DNA of 64,000 nt from Vibrio metschnikovii CIP 69.14 (GTDB taxonomy: Bacteria > Pseudomonadota > Gammaproteobacteria > Enterobacterales > Vibrionaceae): NCBI RefSeq assembly GCF_000176155.1, contig NZ_ACZO01000006.1:372001-436000 (forward strand), written 5' to 3'. Every line of letters begins with the position of its first letter. Positions within the stretch are counted from its first letter, which is position 1. The notes under the pieces are model-generated. The model saw nothing but the letters and a program-made list of their open reading frames with translations, did no database searches and was not told the origin of the DNA. The translations under genes and the position numbers were made by a program. Positions 30,685-40,969 of this stretch are shown piece after piece.

Positions 30685-30988
30685 TTGGTCTGAACGACTC
30701 ACTAGACTGCATCAACCATTAGATAAAGGTGCTCTTAGAGCATTAGTTATGGTGTTAGGGTTTTACCATGTTGCAATGGTCATGTGGGATCCTGAAGCCT
30801 ATGCAGTGAGTATTGGTGGGTTCAATGCCATTATTGGTCCATTACTGATTTGGGCAATGTGTTCAAGTATGGTTTACGGGGTTGGTTTCAAGCCACGTTA
30901 TTGGTTATGGCAAGGCGTTTTTAGTCCTTACTTTTCACTGCCAATCCTCGTTGGGTTCTTGTTCTTGCGTTTTTCAGGAGTATCGTAA
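30677..30988 (+). CDS. ybgE: Cyd operon protein YbgE
   Basis: 103 residues with three membrane helices (LVMVLGFYHVAMVMWD, FNAIIGPLLIWAMCSSMVYG, LPILVGFLFLRF). The GTG start lies inside the end of cydX (GTGAGTGA), implying translational coupling. YbgE is conserved in cyd operons but not essential for oxidase activity; its exact role is unknown. Confidence 0.88.
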   Translation: MSDWSERLTRLHQPLDKGALRALVMVLGFYHVAMVMWDPEAYAVSIGGFNAIIGPLLIWAMCSSMVYGVGFKPRYWLWQGVFSPYFSLPILVGFLFLRFSGVS

Positions 30989-31023
30989 AGTCATTCATAA
31001 GACTGACACGACAGCAAAGTAAC

Positions 31024-31063
31024 GATAGCGCTATCTTTTAATCAGATAGCGCTATTTTTTTAG
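31024..31063 (+). terminator. Terminator of the cyd operon
   Basis: GATAGCGCTATCT and AGATAGCGCTAT pair over about 12 bp and are followed by TTTTTTT. Each arm is itself near-palindromic. Confidence 0.85.
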
Positions 31064-31163
31064 CACATTCCAACAAAATCTTACGCTTCTTCTTGTACTC
31101 GCGCTGCCGAGATGCGGTATAGTAATCAACTCATCTTAACCATGACTGAGGCGACTTGGCATT

Positions 31164-31574
31164 ATGGGGCAAATTTTTGATTGGCCGATAACGGTCTATT
31201 ATGAAGACACCGACGCGGGTGGTGTGGTTTATCATGCCAATTATCTGAAGTTCTTTGAACGTGCGCGTACCGAAATATTGCGTTCGTTGGGTTTTTCTCA
31301 ACAGCAATTATTGGAACAAAATATCGGTTTCGTGGTCCGAAGTGCGAGTGTTGATTTCATCCGTGCTGCACGTTTGGATGATCAATTAACCGTGAAAACC
31401 TCGGTCGTTGAACTTAAAAAAGTCTCTTTAACTTTCTGTCAAGAGCTGGTCAATCCTAACGGACAGCTATTGTGTAAAGCCTTAGTTAAGGTAGCATGTA
31501 TCGATAACCAGAAAATGAGGCCGATTGGATTGCCTCAATCAATGATTTTGGAGTTTACTCATAGTGACTGCTGA
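31164..31574 (+). CDS. ybgC: Tol-Pal associated acyl-CoA thioesterase
   Basis: 136 residues with the hot-dog thioesterase signature [24 protein letters not shown]. YbgC hydrolyses short acyl-CoA or acyl-ACP and is linked to phospholipid metabolism at the membrane. First gene of the ybgC-tolQ-tolR-tolA-tolB-pal-cpoB run; its end overlaps tolQ by 11 bases. Confidence 0.95.
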   Translation: MGQIFDWPITVYYEDTDAGGVVYHANYLKFFERARTEILRSLGFSQQQLLEQNIGFVVRSASVDFIRAARLDDQLTVKTSVVELKKVSLTFCQELVNPNGQLLCKALVKVACIDNQKMRPIGLPQSMILEFTHSDC

Positions 31575-32247
31575 TATTTCAATGCTCGATCTATTTTTAC
31601 AAGCCAGTTTACTGGTTAAATTGGTGATGTTAATTCTTTTAGCTATGTCAGTTGCTTCTTGGGCAGTGATTATTAAACGTCATAAAGCATTGGCACAAGC
31701 GGAACGTCAAGCCGAAGAATTTGAAGATAAATTTTGGTCAGGCACCGACCTGTCTATTTTGTATCAAGAGGTCAAAAAGCGTAAAGATACGCTAGAAGGT
31801 ACCGAAGAGATTTTCTACAGCGGTTTTACCGAGTTTGCTCGTTTACACAAAAGTAACGCCAATGCACCAGATTATATTATGGAAGGTACCGGGCGGACGA
31901 TGAGAGTGACCGTCGCTCGTGAAGTTGATGAGCTAGAAGCGCATTTGCCTTTTTTAGCGACAGTTGGCTCAATTACTCCATATATCGGCCTATTTGGAAC
32001 GGTCTGGGGGATTATGCATGCCTTTATCGCCTTAGGTGCTGTTAAGCAGGCGACGTTAGCCATGGTAGCTCCTGGTATTGCCGAAGCTTTGGTCGCAACA
32101 GCAATGGGTCTGTTTGCTGCCATTCCAGCCGTCATTGCTTATAATCGATTCAGCAGTAAAGTGACTAAGCTAGAACATATTTACGCTACTTTTTCCGAAG
32201 AGTTTCATAGTATTTTACACCGCCAAGCGATGGCGGGTAGGGAATAA
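31564..32247 (+). CDS. tolQ: Tol-Pal system proton channel subunit TolQ
   Basis: 227 residues, GTG start inside ybgC. Three membrane segments and the ExbB/TolQ/MotA motif ([23 protein letters not shown], then [27 protein letters not shown]). Together with TolR it uses the proton gradient to energise TolA and pull the outer membrane in during division. Confidence 0.97.
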   Translation: MTADISMLDLFLQASLLVKLVMLILLAMSVASWAVIIKRHKALAQAERQAEEFEDKFWSGTDLSILYQEVKKRKDTLEGTEEIFYSGFTEFARLHKSNANAPDYIMEGTGRTMRVTVAREVDELEAHLPFLATVGSITPYIGLFGTVWGIMHAFIALGAVKQATLAMVAPGIAEALVATAMGLFAAIPAVIAYNRFSSKVTKLEHIYATFSEEFHSILHRQAMAGRE

Positions 32248-32250
32248 CGC

Positions 32251-32691
32251 ATGACTGGCTATCAACCGAAGAAACGGAAGATGACAGCAGAGATCAATGT
32301 CGTACCCTATATCGATGTCATGTTGGTGTTGTTGATCATCTTTATGGTGACCTCACCTTTCATTACTCAAGGGGTAGAGGTTGAGTTGCCGAGAACGACC
32401 ATCGCTCAATCAACGGCAGAGCTTGCTGGAGACAGTGAAGCAAGCTTTATCATTGTTGAGGTTGATCAAGCGGGTAACTTAGGACTAAGCGTCAATGATG
32501 AAGAGATGCAACGTGGACTCTCATTGCAAGATTTGATTGTTCGAGTAAAAGCTGAGTTATCATTAAAACCGGATTCACCCGTTGCCGTTGGGGGAGATGC
32601 TGCGACACCATATGCGGAAATTGTCTTAGTTTTAGATGAATTGAGTCGAGCCGGTGTTGCAAAAGTCGGTCTATTAACAGACATAAAATAA
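32251..32691 (+). CDS. tolR: Tol-Pal system protein TolR
   Basis: 146 residues, one membrane helix containing the proton-path aspartate (INVVPYIDVMLVLLIIFMV) and a periplasmic domain ending AGVAKVGLLT. ExbD/TolR family. Four bases separate it from tolQ. Confidence 0.97.
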   Translation: MTGYQPKKRKMTAEINVVPYIDVMLVLLIIFMVTSPFITQGVEVELPRTTIAQSTAELAGDSEASFIIVEVDQAGNLGLSVNDEEMQRGLSLQDLIVRVKAELSLKPDSPVAVGGDAATPYAEIVLVLDELSRAGVAKVGLLTDIK

Positions 32692-32708
32692 TAGGTTTGC
32701 CATTGCTA

Positions 32709-33788
32709 ATGAAAGCAAAAAAAACATTGCAACGTGCCGATAATAAACCATGGTTGATTTCGGTTGCCCTTCATGTTCTTTTAGTTGTGGTGCTTTTTTG
32801 GGGTGCGGATTTTACACAGTCAAAACCAGAAACGCCTTCTGCTGGAGCGATGATGCAAGCGGTCGTGATTGATCCTAGCTTGATTCAACAACAAGCACAG
32901 CAGATACGTAATCAGCGTGAGGCTGCGGCAAAACAAGAGCAAGAGCGATTAGATAAGCTGCGTCGTGAAACCGAACAGCTCGAACGTAACCGAAAAGCCG
33001 AAGAAGAGCGCATTCGTCAACTGAAAGAGCAGCAAGCGCGAGAGGCACAAGCGGCTCGAGAAGCTGAGCGGGTTCGTCAACAGCAAGAACAACAGCGTCA
33101 AGTGGCTGAAGAAAAAGCGCGTCAAGAGCAAGAACGTGCTGCAAAAGCTGAAGCGCAACGTAAAGCTACAGAGCAAGCAGCCAAAAAAGCCGAAGCGGAG
33201 CGAGTAGCAAGAGAAGCCGCGGCAGCGAAAGCAGAACAAGAGCGTATTGCTCGTGAGAAAGCAGCTCAGGCCGCGCAAGAAAAGGCGCGTCAAGAACAAG
33301 AAGCAGCAAAGCGCGCTGAACAAGAACGAATTGCCAAAGAAAAAGCCGCTAAAGAGGCGGCAGAAAAAGCTCGACAAGAGCAGCAACGTTTGGCTCGACT
33401 AGAGCGTGAGCGCAAAGAGCAAGAAGCGGCGATGAACAGCATTTTTTCTGGTCTGGAAAGTGAAGCGCAAAGCATTTCCGCAGCGCGATCACAGCATCTT
33501 GCCAATGAAGCGCAGCGTTGGGGAGCTATCTATACCCAAATGATCCAACAAAACTTGCTGCTTGAGGATAGTTTTCGAGGACGACAGTGTCGAGTTAATT
33601 TACGTCTCATCCCTACTGGCACAGATGCTATAGTAGGTGACGTTCAAGTACTCAATGGCGATAATCGGCTATGCGCAGCGACTAAGAGAGCGGTAGCAAA
33701 AGTTGGTAGTTTCCCTCTTCCTACCGCCGATGAAAAGGATCTTATTGAAAGGCTGAAAAACATTAATTTAACTGTAGCACCTGAGTAA
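32709..33788 (+). CDS. tolA: Tol-Pal system protein TolA
   Basis: About 359 residues. An N-terminal membrane anchor (WLISVALHVLLVVVLFWGA) is followed by a long Ala/Glu/Lys/Arg/Gln-rich helical spacer (about residues 60-260) and a C-terminal globular domain with the paired cysteines (RGRQCRVNLRLIP, GDNRLCAATKRAV). I prefer the ATG at 32709; an in-frame TTG at 32697 is possible. The spacer's low complexity creates long false reading frames on the opposite strand. Confidence 0.95.
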   Translation: MKAKKTLQRADNKPWLISVALHVLLVVVLFWGADFTQSKPETPSAGAMMQAVVIDPSLIQQQAQQIRNQREAAAKQEQERLDKLRRETEQLERNRKAEEERIRQLKEQQAREAQAAREAERVRQQQEQQRQVAEEKARQEQERAAKAEAQRKATEQAAKKAEAERVAREAAAAKAEQERIAREKAAQAAQEKARQEQEAAKRAEQERIAKEKAAKEAAEKARQEQQRLARLERERKEQEAAMNSIFSGLESEAQSISAARSQHLANEAQRWGAIYTQMIQQNLLLEDSFRGRQCRVNLRLIPTGTDAIVGDVQVLNGDNRLCAATKRAVAKVGSFPLPTADEKDLIERLKNINLTVAPE

Positions 33789-33800
33789 AAGGAACCGTTT

Positions 33801-35153
33801 GTGTTAAAGCGATTAATAATAGGATGGTTACTGGTTTTCACCAGTAGTATGCAACTTGCCTATGGGGCACTAGAGTTGGTGATTACCGACGGTATTAATT
33901 CTGCTCGTCCAATTGCCATTGTTCCTTTTAAATGGGAAGGAAAAACACCACTACCGGAAGATATTTCGGCGGTGATTGCTTCCGATTTACAACGCAGTGG
34001 CAAGTTTAGTCCCATTGCCACCGATAGAATGCCACAAACGCCTTACAGTGAAACTGAGGTTACGTTTGATGCATGGACTCGAATTGGCGTTGATGCATTA
34101 CTGACCGGTTCAATTACTCTCAATCAACAAGGTAATTATGTTATTAATTATCAGTTGGTTGACGTGGTTCGTGGTCAGTTGACCCAAGGGCAAAGCCGAG
34201 CGTTAAGTGCTGATGGGCAGCTCGTGCTGTCTAAAGATCATGTGTTATTTAACAAAGTCGCTACGATACCTGCGCCACGGATGCGTGAATATGCGCATCG
34301 TATCTCTGATCTGGTTTATGAAGAGTTAACGGGTGAAAAGGGGGCTTTTTTAACGCGTATCGCTTATGTTGTCGTTAATGATAAAGACTCTTTCCCTTAT
34401 CAATTACGTGTTGCTGACTACGATGGTTATAATGAGCGCTTGGTGCTGCGTTCTAAACAGCCATTGATGTCTCCAGCGTGGTCACCAGACGGTCGTCAGT
34501 TGGCTTATGTCAGTTTTCAAAATGGCCAAGCTGAGATATTTATTATGGATATCTACACTGGGGAACGTGAAAAATTAACCTCATATCCAAGACATAATGG
34601 TGCACCGAGGTTTTCTCCAGATGGTAAAACACTGGCATTAGTTCTGTCGAAAACTGGGACGCTGCAAGTCTATACGCTTGATTTAGCTTCTCGTAAACTC
34701 ACACAAATCACCCATGGCCGTTCAAATAATACCGAACCATTTTGGCATCCTGATGGTAAGTCGCTCATATTTACCTCAGATAGGGGTGGTAACCCGCAGA
34801 TTTATCGAGTAAATTTGGCAAATCAGGCGGTGGACCGATTGACATGGCAAGGACGGCAGAATCTCGGTGGGCAGATTACCCCGGATGGCCGATTCATGAT
34901 CATGGTGAATCGAAGTAATTCAGGCTTTCATATAGCCAAACAAGATCTTGAGACCGGTGCATTACAAGTATTAACACAAACTTTGTTAGATGAGTCTCCA
35001 AGTATTGCTCCAAATGGTGGCATGGTTATTTATAGTTCGATGTATAATCAGGCCAACGTCTTATCGATGGTTTCTATTGATGGGCGATTTAAAGCAAGGT
35101 TACCGGCAACCAATGGACGAGTTAGATCGCCAGCGTGGTCTCCGTTTTTATAG
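33801..35153 (+). CDS. tolB: Tol-Pal system periplasmic protein TolB
   Basis: 450 residues, GTG start. The signal peptide ends near AYGA; the mature N-terminus ([15 protein letters not shown]) is the TolA-binding tail. An alpha/beta domain is followed by a six-bladed propeller with repeated SPDG/WSPDGR motifs, closing with [11 protein letters not shown]. Binds Pal. Confidence 0.97.
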   Translation: MLKRLIIGWLLVFTSSMQLAYGALELVITDGINSARPIAIVPFKWEGKTPLPEDISAVIASDLQRSGKFSPIATDRMPQTPYSETEVTFDAWTRIGVDALLTGSITLNQQGNYVINYQLVDVVRGQLTQGQSRALSADGQLVLSKDHVLFNKVATIPAPRMREYAHRISDLVYEELTGEKGAFLTRIAYVVVNDKDSFPYQLRVADYDGYNERLVLRSKQPLMSPAWSPDGRQLAYVSFQNGQAEIFIMDIYTGEREKLTSYPRHNGAPRFSPDGKTLALVLSKTGTLQVYTLDLASRKLTQITHGRSNNTEPFWHPDGKSLIFTSDRGGNPQIYRVNLANQAVDRLTWQGRQNLGGQITPDGRFMIMVNRSNSGFHIAKQDLETGALQVLTQTLLDESPSIAPNGGMVIYSSMYNQANVLSMVSIDGRFKARLPATNGRVRSPAWSPFL

Positions 35154-35200
35154 CCAACATATAATTTAGCAACTAACTATTTCATAGTAAGGAAAATAAG

Positions 35201-35740
35201 ATGCAACTTAATAAAGTTCTCAAGGGACTCCTAATTGCGCTACCTGTTTTAGCTATTACTGCATGTAGCTCAAGTGATGACGCCGCATCAGCGTCAGGTT
35301 CACAGACTAACCAAACTACGTCTGGTAGCGCGGGTGGTGTTGATACTACCGTTGTTTCTCCAATCGGTGAATATGGCCAGTTGTCAGAGCAAGAGCTTAA
35401 AGAGCAAGCACTTCGTGAAACGCAAACCATTTACTTTGCATTTGACAATGCCACTATCGCACGTAGTTACGAAGAAATGCTTGCTGCCCATGCTGCTTAC
35501 CTAAGCAAAAACCCGAGTCTAAAAGTGACAGTAGAAGGCCACGCTGATGAGCGCGGTACGCCAGAGTACAACATTGCGCTTGGTGAGCGTCGTGCTAACG
35601 CTGTAGCCAAATATTTAGAGGCTCTGGGTGTACAAGCCAATCAAATTTCGATCGTGAGCTATGGTGAAGAAAAACCACTGGTTCTAGGTCAAACTGAAGA
35701 AGCTTACGCGAAGAACCGCCGAGCTGTTCTTGTTTACTAA
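35201..35740 (+). CDS. pal: Peptidoglycan-associated lipoprotein Pal
   Basis: 179 residues with a lipoprotein signal (lipobox LAITAC, C22), a Ser/Thr/Gly-rich linker and an OmpA-like domain ([31 protein letters not shown]) that binds diaminopimelate in peptidoglycan. Outer membrane anchored. Confidence 0.97.
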   Translation: MQLNKVLKGLLIALPVLAITACSSSDDAASASGSQTNQTTSGSAGGVDTTVVSPIGEYGQLSEQELKEQALRETQTIYFAFDNATIARSYEEMLAAHAAYLSKNPSLKVTVEGHADERGTPEYNIALGERRANAVAKYLEALGVQANQISIVSYGEEKPLVLGQTEEAYAKNRRAVLVY

Positions 35741-35754
35741 TTGAGGTATCCCTC

Positions 35755-36534
35755 ATGTTCAGTAACTTAAAGCAAGTTTTTACGCTTACGTTACTGGCAA
35801 GTGCAGCGAGCATTACGCTCGCTGCACCAGCTCCAGTATCCGATCTTAGTCAGCGTTCAGTCTCAACGTCGGCTAACCGCGGCGTGTCAAATGAAGGTGA
35901 TGTTGCCCGTTTAGAACGATTGCTTGAAAATCGCAACCGTATGCAGTTGCAAATGCAGCAGCAACTCGATGAAATGGCACTAGAAATTAATGAGCTCCGT
36001 GGCCAACTAGAAAGAAATACCTACGATATGCAGCAAATGTTGCAGCGCCAGCGTGAACTGTTTGTTGAACTCGATAATCTACGTAGTGCGGCTAAACAAT
36101 CGCCATCTGCAGATGCCATCGCTGCCAATCAAAATGATGAACTGCCACTAGGCACTTTTAGTAGTGATGTAAACGAGCAAGCGGCTTATCAGAATGCCGT
36201 GGATTTAATTTTAAAAAAGCGTGATTACGCTGGTGCGATAGCAGCATTTGAAAAATTCCAAGCTGATTATCCGGATTCTAGTTTTGCGGCAAATGCCCAC
36301 TACTGGCTTGGTCAGTTACATTTCGCTAAGCGACAAGATCAGCAGTCAGCGAAAAGCTTTGCGGCGGTATTAAGTTATTCCGATTCGAATAAACGCGCCG
36401 ATGCTTTAGTCAAGCTCGGTGATATCGCTGCGCGTAATAATAATGCGGCGCAAGCAAAGAAATATTATCAGCAAGTAATTAATGAATATCCGAATAGTGC
36501 TTCGGCGAAAGCCGCTCAGGATAAATTAAAGTAA
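35755..36534 (+). CDS. cpoB: Cell division coordinator CpoB (YbgF)
   Basis: 259 residues. Signal peptide (about 1-23, ending LAA), a coiled coil (about 45-115) that trimerises, then TPR repeats (YAGAIAAFEKFQADYPDS, AQAKKYYQQVINEYPNS). It coordinates peptidoglycan synthesis by PBP1B with Tol energy. Last gene of the tol-pal run, with its own terminator. Confidence 0.95.
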   Translation: MFSNLKQVFTLTLLASAASITLAAPAPVSDLSQRSVSTSANRGVSNEGDVARLERLLENRNRMQLQMQQQLDEMALEINELRGQLERNTYDMQQMLQRQRELFVELDNLRSAAKQSPSADAIAANQNDELPLGTFSSDVNEQAAYQNAVDLILKKRDYAGAIAAFEKFQADYPDSSFAANAHYWLGQLHFAKRQDQQSAKSFAAVLSYSDSNKRADALVKLGDIAARNNNAAQAKKYYQQVINEYPNSASAKAAQDKLK

Positions 36535-36560
36535 CGAATTGATATAAATGGATAATGCTG

Positions 36561-36587
36561 AGCCACTCTTATGAGTGGCTTTTTATT
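36561..36587 (+). terminator. Terminator of the tol-pal operon
   Basis: AGCCACTC-TTAT-GAGTGGCT followed by TTTTATT, 26 bases past the cpoB stop. Confidence 0.88.
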
Positions 36588-36594
36588 AAGTGCT

Positions 36595-36721
36595 CTATAC
36601 CTCAACTACGTTGAGTTGCAAGTAAGCGGCAAATGAGTGAATTCCCATGAGCATAGAAACTATGCGATTGGAGTGAACGAACGGAGCCAACACCGCTGCA
36701 GCTTCAAATGGGGAGGGTATG
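36595..36721. repeat. ERIC element
   Basis: About 127 bp with the ERIC architecture: ends TATACC and GGGTAT, a left arm CGTTGAGTTGCAAGTAAGCGG, the core GTGAATTCCCATGAGC and GATTGGAGTGAACGA, and a right arm CTGCAGCTTCAAATGG. Lies between cpoB and nadA. A second full copy is at 55633-55760. Confidence 0.85.
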
Positions 36722-36806
36722 TTGATTTAAGTCTGGTTTTTTTGTGTACGATGACCGATACAGTGTACAATATGCGAATTATTATAATGATCCATAGAGC
36801 AGAGCA

Positions 36807-37868
36807 ATGAGTCACATACTGGATAAAATAGACACCGTTTACCCTTTCCCAGCTAAGCCTATTCCTCTTAGTGAGATGGAGAAAACTACCTATTTAGCAA
36901 GCACTAAGCGGTTACTAAAAGAGAAAGATGCTGTACTGATCGCCCACTACTATACTGACCCAGAAATTCAAGCCTTAGCTGAAGAGACGGGCGGCTTTGT
37001 CGGCGATTCACTAGAAATGGCTAAATTTGGTAATCGTCATTCTGCAACCACACTAATTATTGCTGGTGTACGTTTTATGGGGGAATCAGCGAAAATACTG
37101 ACTCCAGAAAAGCGGATTCTGATGCCAACCTTAAAAGCCGAGTGTTCGCTTGATTTAGGTTGTCCTGCTGATAAGTTCACCGAATTTTGTGATGCCCATC
37201 CCGAGCACACCGTTGTTGTTTATGCCAATACTTCAGCCGCAGTTAAAGCGCGCGCAGATTGGGTAGTTACCTCAAGCATTGCCTTAGATATTGTTGAGCA
37301 TCTTGATTCACAAGATAAAAAGATTATCTGGGGACCAGACCGTCACCTTGGCGCTTATATTGCCAAAAAGACCGGAGCAGAAATGCTCTTGTGGCAAGGA
37401 GAGTGCGTAGTACATGATGAGTTTTCTGCCGATGCCTTACGCAAAATGAAAGGGTTGTATCCAGATGCTGCGATTCTCGTTCACCCTGAATCTCCGGCCA
37501 GTGTGGTTGAACTGGCTGATGCGGTTGGCTCGACCAGTCAATTAATCAAGGCAGCAAAAACACTCCCTCAATCAACCATGATTGTGGCAACGGACAAAGG
37601 CATTTTCTTTAAAATGCAGCAAATGGTGCCAGAGAAACAATTAATTGAAGCGCCCACGGCTGGTGCAGGAGCCACCTGCCGCAGCTGTGCTCATTGCCCG
37701 TGGATGGCAATGAATGGATTGAAAGCCATAGAACAAGCACTCCGCGATGGCGGTGAAGAGCATGAGGTGTTTGTTGATGAAGCGACACGAGTGAAATCCT
37801 TGGTGCCTTTAAATCGCATGTTGGATTTTGCTGAGCAGCTCAATCGCCAAGTACAAGGGAACGCTTAA
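36807..37868 (+). CDS. nadA: Quinolinate synthase A
   Basis: 353 residues. It condenses iminoaspartate and dihydroxyacetone phosphate to quinolinate for NAD synthesis. Iron-sulfur cysteines occur in [13 protein letters not shown] and [23 protein letters not shown] and [12 protein letters not shown] are substrate-site motifs. The ERIC element lies in its upstream region. Confidence 0.97.
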   Translation: MSHILDKIDTVYPFPAKPIPLSEMEKTTYLASTKRLLKEKDAVLIAHYYTDPEIQALAEETGGFVGDSLEMAKFGNRHSATTLIIAGVRFMGESAKILTPEKRILMPTLKAECSLDLGCPADKFTEFCDAHPEHTVVVYANTSAAVKARADWVVTSSIALDIVEHLDSQDKKIIWGPDRHLGAYIAKKTGAEMLLWQGECVVHDEFSADALRKMKGLYPDAAILVHPESPASVVELADAVGSTSQLIKAAKTLPQSTMIVATDKGIFFKMQQMVPEKQLIEAPTAGAGATCRSCAHCPWMAMNGLKAIEQALRDGGEEHEVFVDEATRVKSLVPLNRMLDFAEQLNRQVQGNA

Positions 37869-37870
37869 TG

Positions 37871-37903
37871 AAAAAACCGTCAGTTGCGACTGACGGTTTT
37901 TTT
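37871..37903 (+). terminator. Terminator of nadA
   Basis: AAAAAACCGTCAGT and ACTGACGGTTTTTTT around TGCG. The symmetric A- and T-runs let it serve the convergent UPF0149 gene too. Confidence 0.92.
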
Positions 37904-37940
37904 GAGTTGATGCTTTAGATGGTTGTGATCGCTGGCGTGG

Positions 37941-38516
37941 TTATTGAGAGTCAGACCCCGCTAAATCGGCGGCACGCTGAGTTAAACCACATAGCATCAC
38001 AGGAATCGCGTTATAGATTTCAGTAAACTGATCTAAATCGTTCATGCCTTGTTCAGCTAAGGTGGCCAAAGACGTTTCTGGATCGTACAACATGCTCAAC
38101 GATAACAACACACCCCCCATCAGGGCATTCTCTTGACTATTTTCTGGCATCAGCACTTCCCAATCATCACGCGTTAATTGCCAGCCCTGTAAAACCCCTT
38201 CACAGAAATCACGAGTATTCTGTGTGACGATATCTTCTTCATCCAGTTCACATCCTTCAGGCCAAGACCAACTGCCGTCTAAAAGAGCAGGGCGATATTC
38301 ATTCCATAAACGGATAATCAACCCAAAATAGCTTTCCATCTGCTTTGCATCACTAAAGGGAGCCGTATCATCATCACCCCACAAAAATGGCAACCATTCT
38401 GAAGGAGGAAGAACATTCGGCGCGAGGGCCATGGCAGTAATAAAGCCTTGGGTTTTCGCTTCATTAAGAAGTTTATCTTCTAAATCTGCAGCGCTTAGAA
38501 TATCGTTTAAGGTCAA
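37941..38516 (-). CDS. UPF0149 (YecA/YgfB) family protein
   Basis: 191 residues, acidic, with family motifs GFITAMALAPNVLPPSEWLP, LWGDDD and FCEGVLQGWQLTRDDWE. The YecA/YgfB family has no firmly known function; this copy lacks the C-terminal SEC-C zinc motif found in YecA. Convergent with nadA. Confidence 0.85.
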   Translation of the reverse strand: MTLNDILSAADLEDKLLNEAKTQGFITAMALAPNVLPPSEWLPFLWGDDDTAPFSDAKQMESYFGLIIRLWNEYRPALLDGSWSWPEGCELDEEDIVTQNTRDFCEGVLQGWQLTRDDWEVLMPENSQENALMGGVLLSLSMLYDPETSLATLAEQGMNDLDQFTEIYNAIPVMLCGLTQRAADLAGSDSQ

Positions 38517-38671
38517 AGTAAAGCCTCATAGTCAACAGCAAAAAGTGAAGTTATCTTAACTCTAAACGTACGATCAATGCGAGTATCCAGGGAACTGATG
38601 AAGGGTTTTTGAACAAATGAGGTAATAATTAGCCAAACAAGCCAAGATGTGAGTTTTTTTAAGATTTCTGC

Positions 38672-38700
38672 TTGACCCTATTAATGAATATCATTAAATT
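38672..38700 (+). promoter_or_regulatory. Sigma-70 promoter of tRNA-Ser
   Basis: TTGACC (38672-38677), a 17-base spacer and TAAATT (38695-38700), followed by the G+C-rich discriminator AGCGCC, typical of stable RNA promoters. The mature tRNA begins 34 bases later. Confidence 0.75.
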
Positions 38701-38734
38701 AGCGCCTCGTTAGCACAAGATGCTAGCCCATTAC

Positions 38735-38822
38735 GGTGAGTTGTCCGAGTGGCTGAAGGAGCACGCCTGGAAAGTGTGTGTACGGCAACGTACCGAGAGT
38801 TCGAATCTCTCACTCACCGCCA
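38735..38822 (+). tRNA. tRNA-Ser (anticodon GGA)
   Basis: 88 bases including encoded CCA. The acceptor arms GGTGAGT and ACTCACC pair; the D-loop region is CCGAGTGGCTGAAGG; the anticodon loop has CTGGAAA; the long variable arm (TGTGTACGGCAACGTACC) is typical of serine tRNAs; the T arm reads GAGTTCGAATCTC. It reads UCC and UCU. It marks the left edge of the accessory region. Confidence 0.96.
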
Positions 38823-38828
38823 TATTCT

Positions 38829-38858
38829 AAAAAAAGACGCCCTAGGGCGTCTTTTTTT
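38829..38858 (+). terminator. Terminator of tRNA-Ser
   Basis: AAAAAAGACGCCC and GGGCGTCTTTTTTT around TA, immediately after the tRNA. From here to 39132 I see only A+T-rich DNA, presumably holding the promoter of the SMC operon. Confidence 0.92.
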
Positions 38859-39132
38859 ACGCCTTAAGATCATTAAAATTAATGGGTTAGGGTTTCCACA
38901 TCTTGCTGATCATAAATCACCAGCGTTATTGTCACATGGGATTTTATCTATCTCCATCAGCAGATCCCAACGTATTGGCCTCTTACCCATTTTAAGACCT
39001 TTGTCTAGTTATTTGACATGTTTATGTATGCACTGTTTACCTGTTGCCATTAACTAGACATTATGAGTTGAGTTTCAATTTATGCCTAGTTTTTGTGAAT
39101 CAAAGGTCTAACTTTGTGAATAAGGAAGTGCA

Positions 39133-40410
39133 ATGGTTGCGCCCAAAAGTCTCATCTATCAATTGCATCGCCATTGGGAAGTGGTCGAGCAGCTAACTCG
39201 TCTTTCTCGAGAGTTCCCTGCATTTCAGCTCCGCATCCTCGAACAAGTGATAAACCAGTATAAAAATAAAGATGCAGATACTAACACTGTGCTGACGAGT
39301 CTTATCAACGCGGACATTTTGCAGCCTATCTGCCGAAGTAGTGATTATCAGATCAACACGTTGGTGGTGGATTTTGTACGTGGTTTGACTCAGGAGCATG
39401 AGCTTGGTTTGTCAGCAGTGCTCAAAGCTCGCGTTGAAGCAATCAAAAACGCGACTAGTCAAGTATTAAAGGGACTTGAAGACACCGATAATGATTTACT
39501 GCGTACAGGCGCTAACCAATTATCAGAGCTGACGAGAAAAATTACCCAACAATTAACACAAGACAAGCAAGCCATTTTTGACATTGCTGAAGCGGCTAAA
39601 TCAGCAGACACCAGTGTGCCAATTGAACGGCGCTATCGTGAAGTTCTTGAAGTGTATGACAAGTACGTTGAACCCATGAATGAAATGATGGATAGCGGTC
39701 TTGGTGGTAGTTTTTATCCATTGTTGGAAAAAGCGGAAGAAGCGCTCGATAAAGCGGTGGATACTCTGGCAATTCGTGGTTCGTTATATCAACAACGCTT
39801 GGCAATGCGTCAGATAGCTTATCAAGTTAAAGATCTACGATACCAAGGACGAATTATCGCTCAACAATGTGCAGATACCTTGTTACCACTGAGAGAGGAA
39901 GCGCGGTTACATAACCAGCTTTCTGCTGTGATTAGCAAGCAAATAAGCCAAGTTCGTAAGAAGGGGCTAGTCCGAGGGCTAAACGCGGTCGGCTTACCAA
40001 TATGGAAAACCAGTCGTACCAGTAAAATCCAAATAGGCAACGAAGTGCGGCAATTGATGGCGGAATTTTTGAATTTCAAACCGAGTTCTATTGTTTTTCC
40101 GGATGAAGTATCGCTGCCGGATAACCTCTTAGTGAATTGGATCGATGAACAGCGATTGCGTGAACAACTTTCAGAAGCATTGCCGGTTGAGAATCTCATG
40201 ATTTGGTTAACGACACACTATCGCTATTTATCTGATACAGAATTACTCCGTCTCTATCATGAGCTGGTACGAGAACCACAATGGCAAAGCCTGTTGGGAT
40301 CAAATCTTTGTACCACAATGCTCAGCACCGTCTCTGTCACTTATCATCCTCATCAACTAACGACCTTGACTCTCCCAAAAAGTACAAAGGGTATGGATAA
40401 TGCAAAATAG
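39133..40410 (+). CDS. jetA: Wadjet/Mks kleisin subunit JetA (MksF)
   Basis: 425 residues, helical. The N-terminal winged-helix-like part (LTRLSREFPAFQLRILEQVI) and a central helical region (RYREVLEVYDKYVEPMNEMMDSGLGGSF...) match MksF/JetA kleisins. It would bridge the SMC heads of JetC and bind JetB. AAGGAAG ribosome site. First of four tightly overlapping genes (11-base overlap with the next). The subunit name rests on operon layout plus these motifs; sequence conservation in kleisins is low. Confidence 0.85.
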   Translation: MVAPKSLIYQLHRHWEVVEQLTRLSREFPAFQLRILEQVINQYKNKDADTNTVLTSLINADILQPICRSSDYQINTLVVDFVRGLTQEHELGLSAVLKARVEAIKNATSQVLKGLEDTDNDLLRTGANQLSELTRKITQQLTQDKQAIFDIAEAAKSADTSVPIERRYREVLEVYDKYVEPMNEMMDSGLGGSFYPLLEKAEEALDKAVDTLAIRGSLYQQRLAMRQIAYQVKDLRYQGRIIAQQCADTLLPLREEARLHNQLSAVISKQISQVRKKGLVRGLNAVGLPIWKTSRTSKIQIGNEVRQLMAEFLNFKPSSIVFPDEVSLPDNLLVNWIDEQRLREQLSEALPVENLMIWLTTHYRYLSDTELLRLYHELVREPQWQSLLGSNLCTTMLSTVSVTYHPHQLTTLTLPKSTKGMDNAK

Positions 40411-40969
40411 CAAACTCGACTTAACTGAACTGACACATCTCACAGAACTGTTCGGCTTATTCAATTCAGGTCGACACCTGAACCGTTCGACAGATGCGGC
40501 CCTGTGGTATGAACTCGAGCAGCAATCAGAGCAGTATCGACATCTATTTTCTAACCTAGGGTTTGAGCTACGTATCGATGGGCGTGGTTTTGCTTGGTTT
40601 CATGACGATGAGGGGAATCAAAACATCAATAAGCAATCGCGTCAGTTGGCTTTGCTGCTGATGGTGATTTTTGATTACCAAGCGGATAATGGTCGTTCTT
40701 TGAGTCAGTTTTACCAGTGGAACATTGACAATAAAGTGCTGAATGAGGTCTATGAAAAGCATCAAGGATTGTTGGATGCAGAAGAGTTAGATCAGGGTGC
40801 ATTGGTAAAAATACTCGAAAATGCGGTGCGAAAAGGCTTTGCGATTCAAGAAAACAACCACTGGCGCTTATTGCCTTCGGTATATCGTTACTTAGACCAC
40901 TTTGAGGCGATTACCGAGCAAGCCTCTGTCAGCGATGGACTCACTGATAAGGAGGATGAATCATGCTAA
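40400..40969 (+). CDS. jetB: Wadjet/Mks KITE subunit JetB (MksE)
   Basis: 189 residues, winged-helix character: LTHLTELFGLFNSGRHLNR, FELRIDGRGFAWFHDDEG, a long helix of regularly spaced leucines, and FAIQENNHWRLLPSVYRYLD. DUF4194-like MksE/JetB proteins have this layout and bind the kleisin. It overlaps jetA by 11 and jetC by 7 bases, so translation is coupled. Confidence 0.85.
   Translation: MQNSKLDLTELTHLTELFGLFNSGRHLNRSTDAALWYELEQQSEQYRHLFSNLGFELRIDGRGFAWFHDDEGNQNINKQSRQLALLLMVIFDYQADNGRSLSQFYQWNIDNKVLNEVYEKHQGLLDAEELDQGALVKILENAVRKGFAIQENNHWRLLPSVYRYLDHFEAITEQASVSDGLTDKEDESC

Noticed and set aside
32949..33386. Long minus-strand frame and its neighbours opposite tolA
   Set aside because: They arise from the low-complexity Ala/Glu/Lys/Gln spacer of TolA read on the other strand; Phe/Leu/Cys-rich, no ribosome site.
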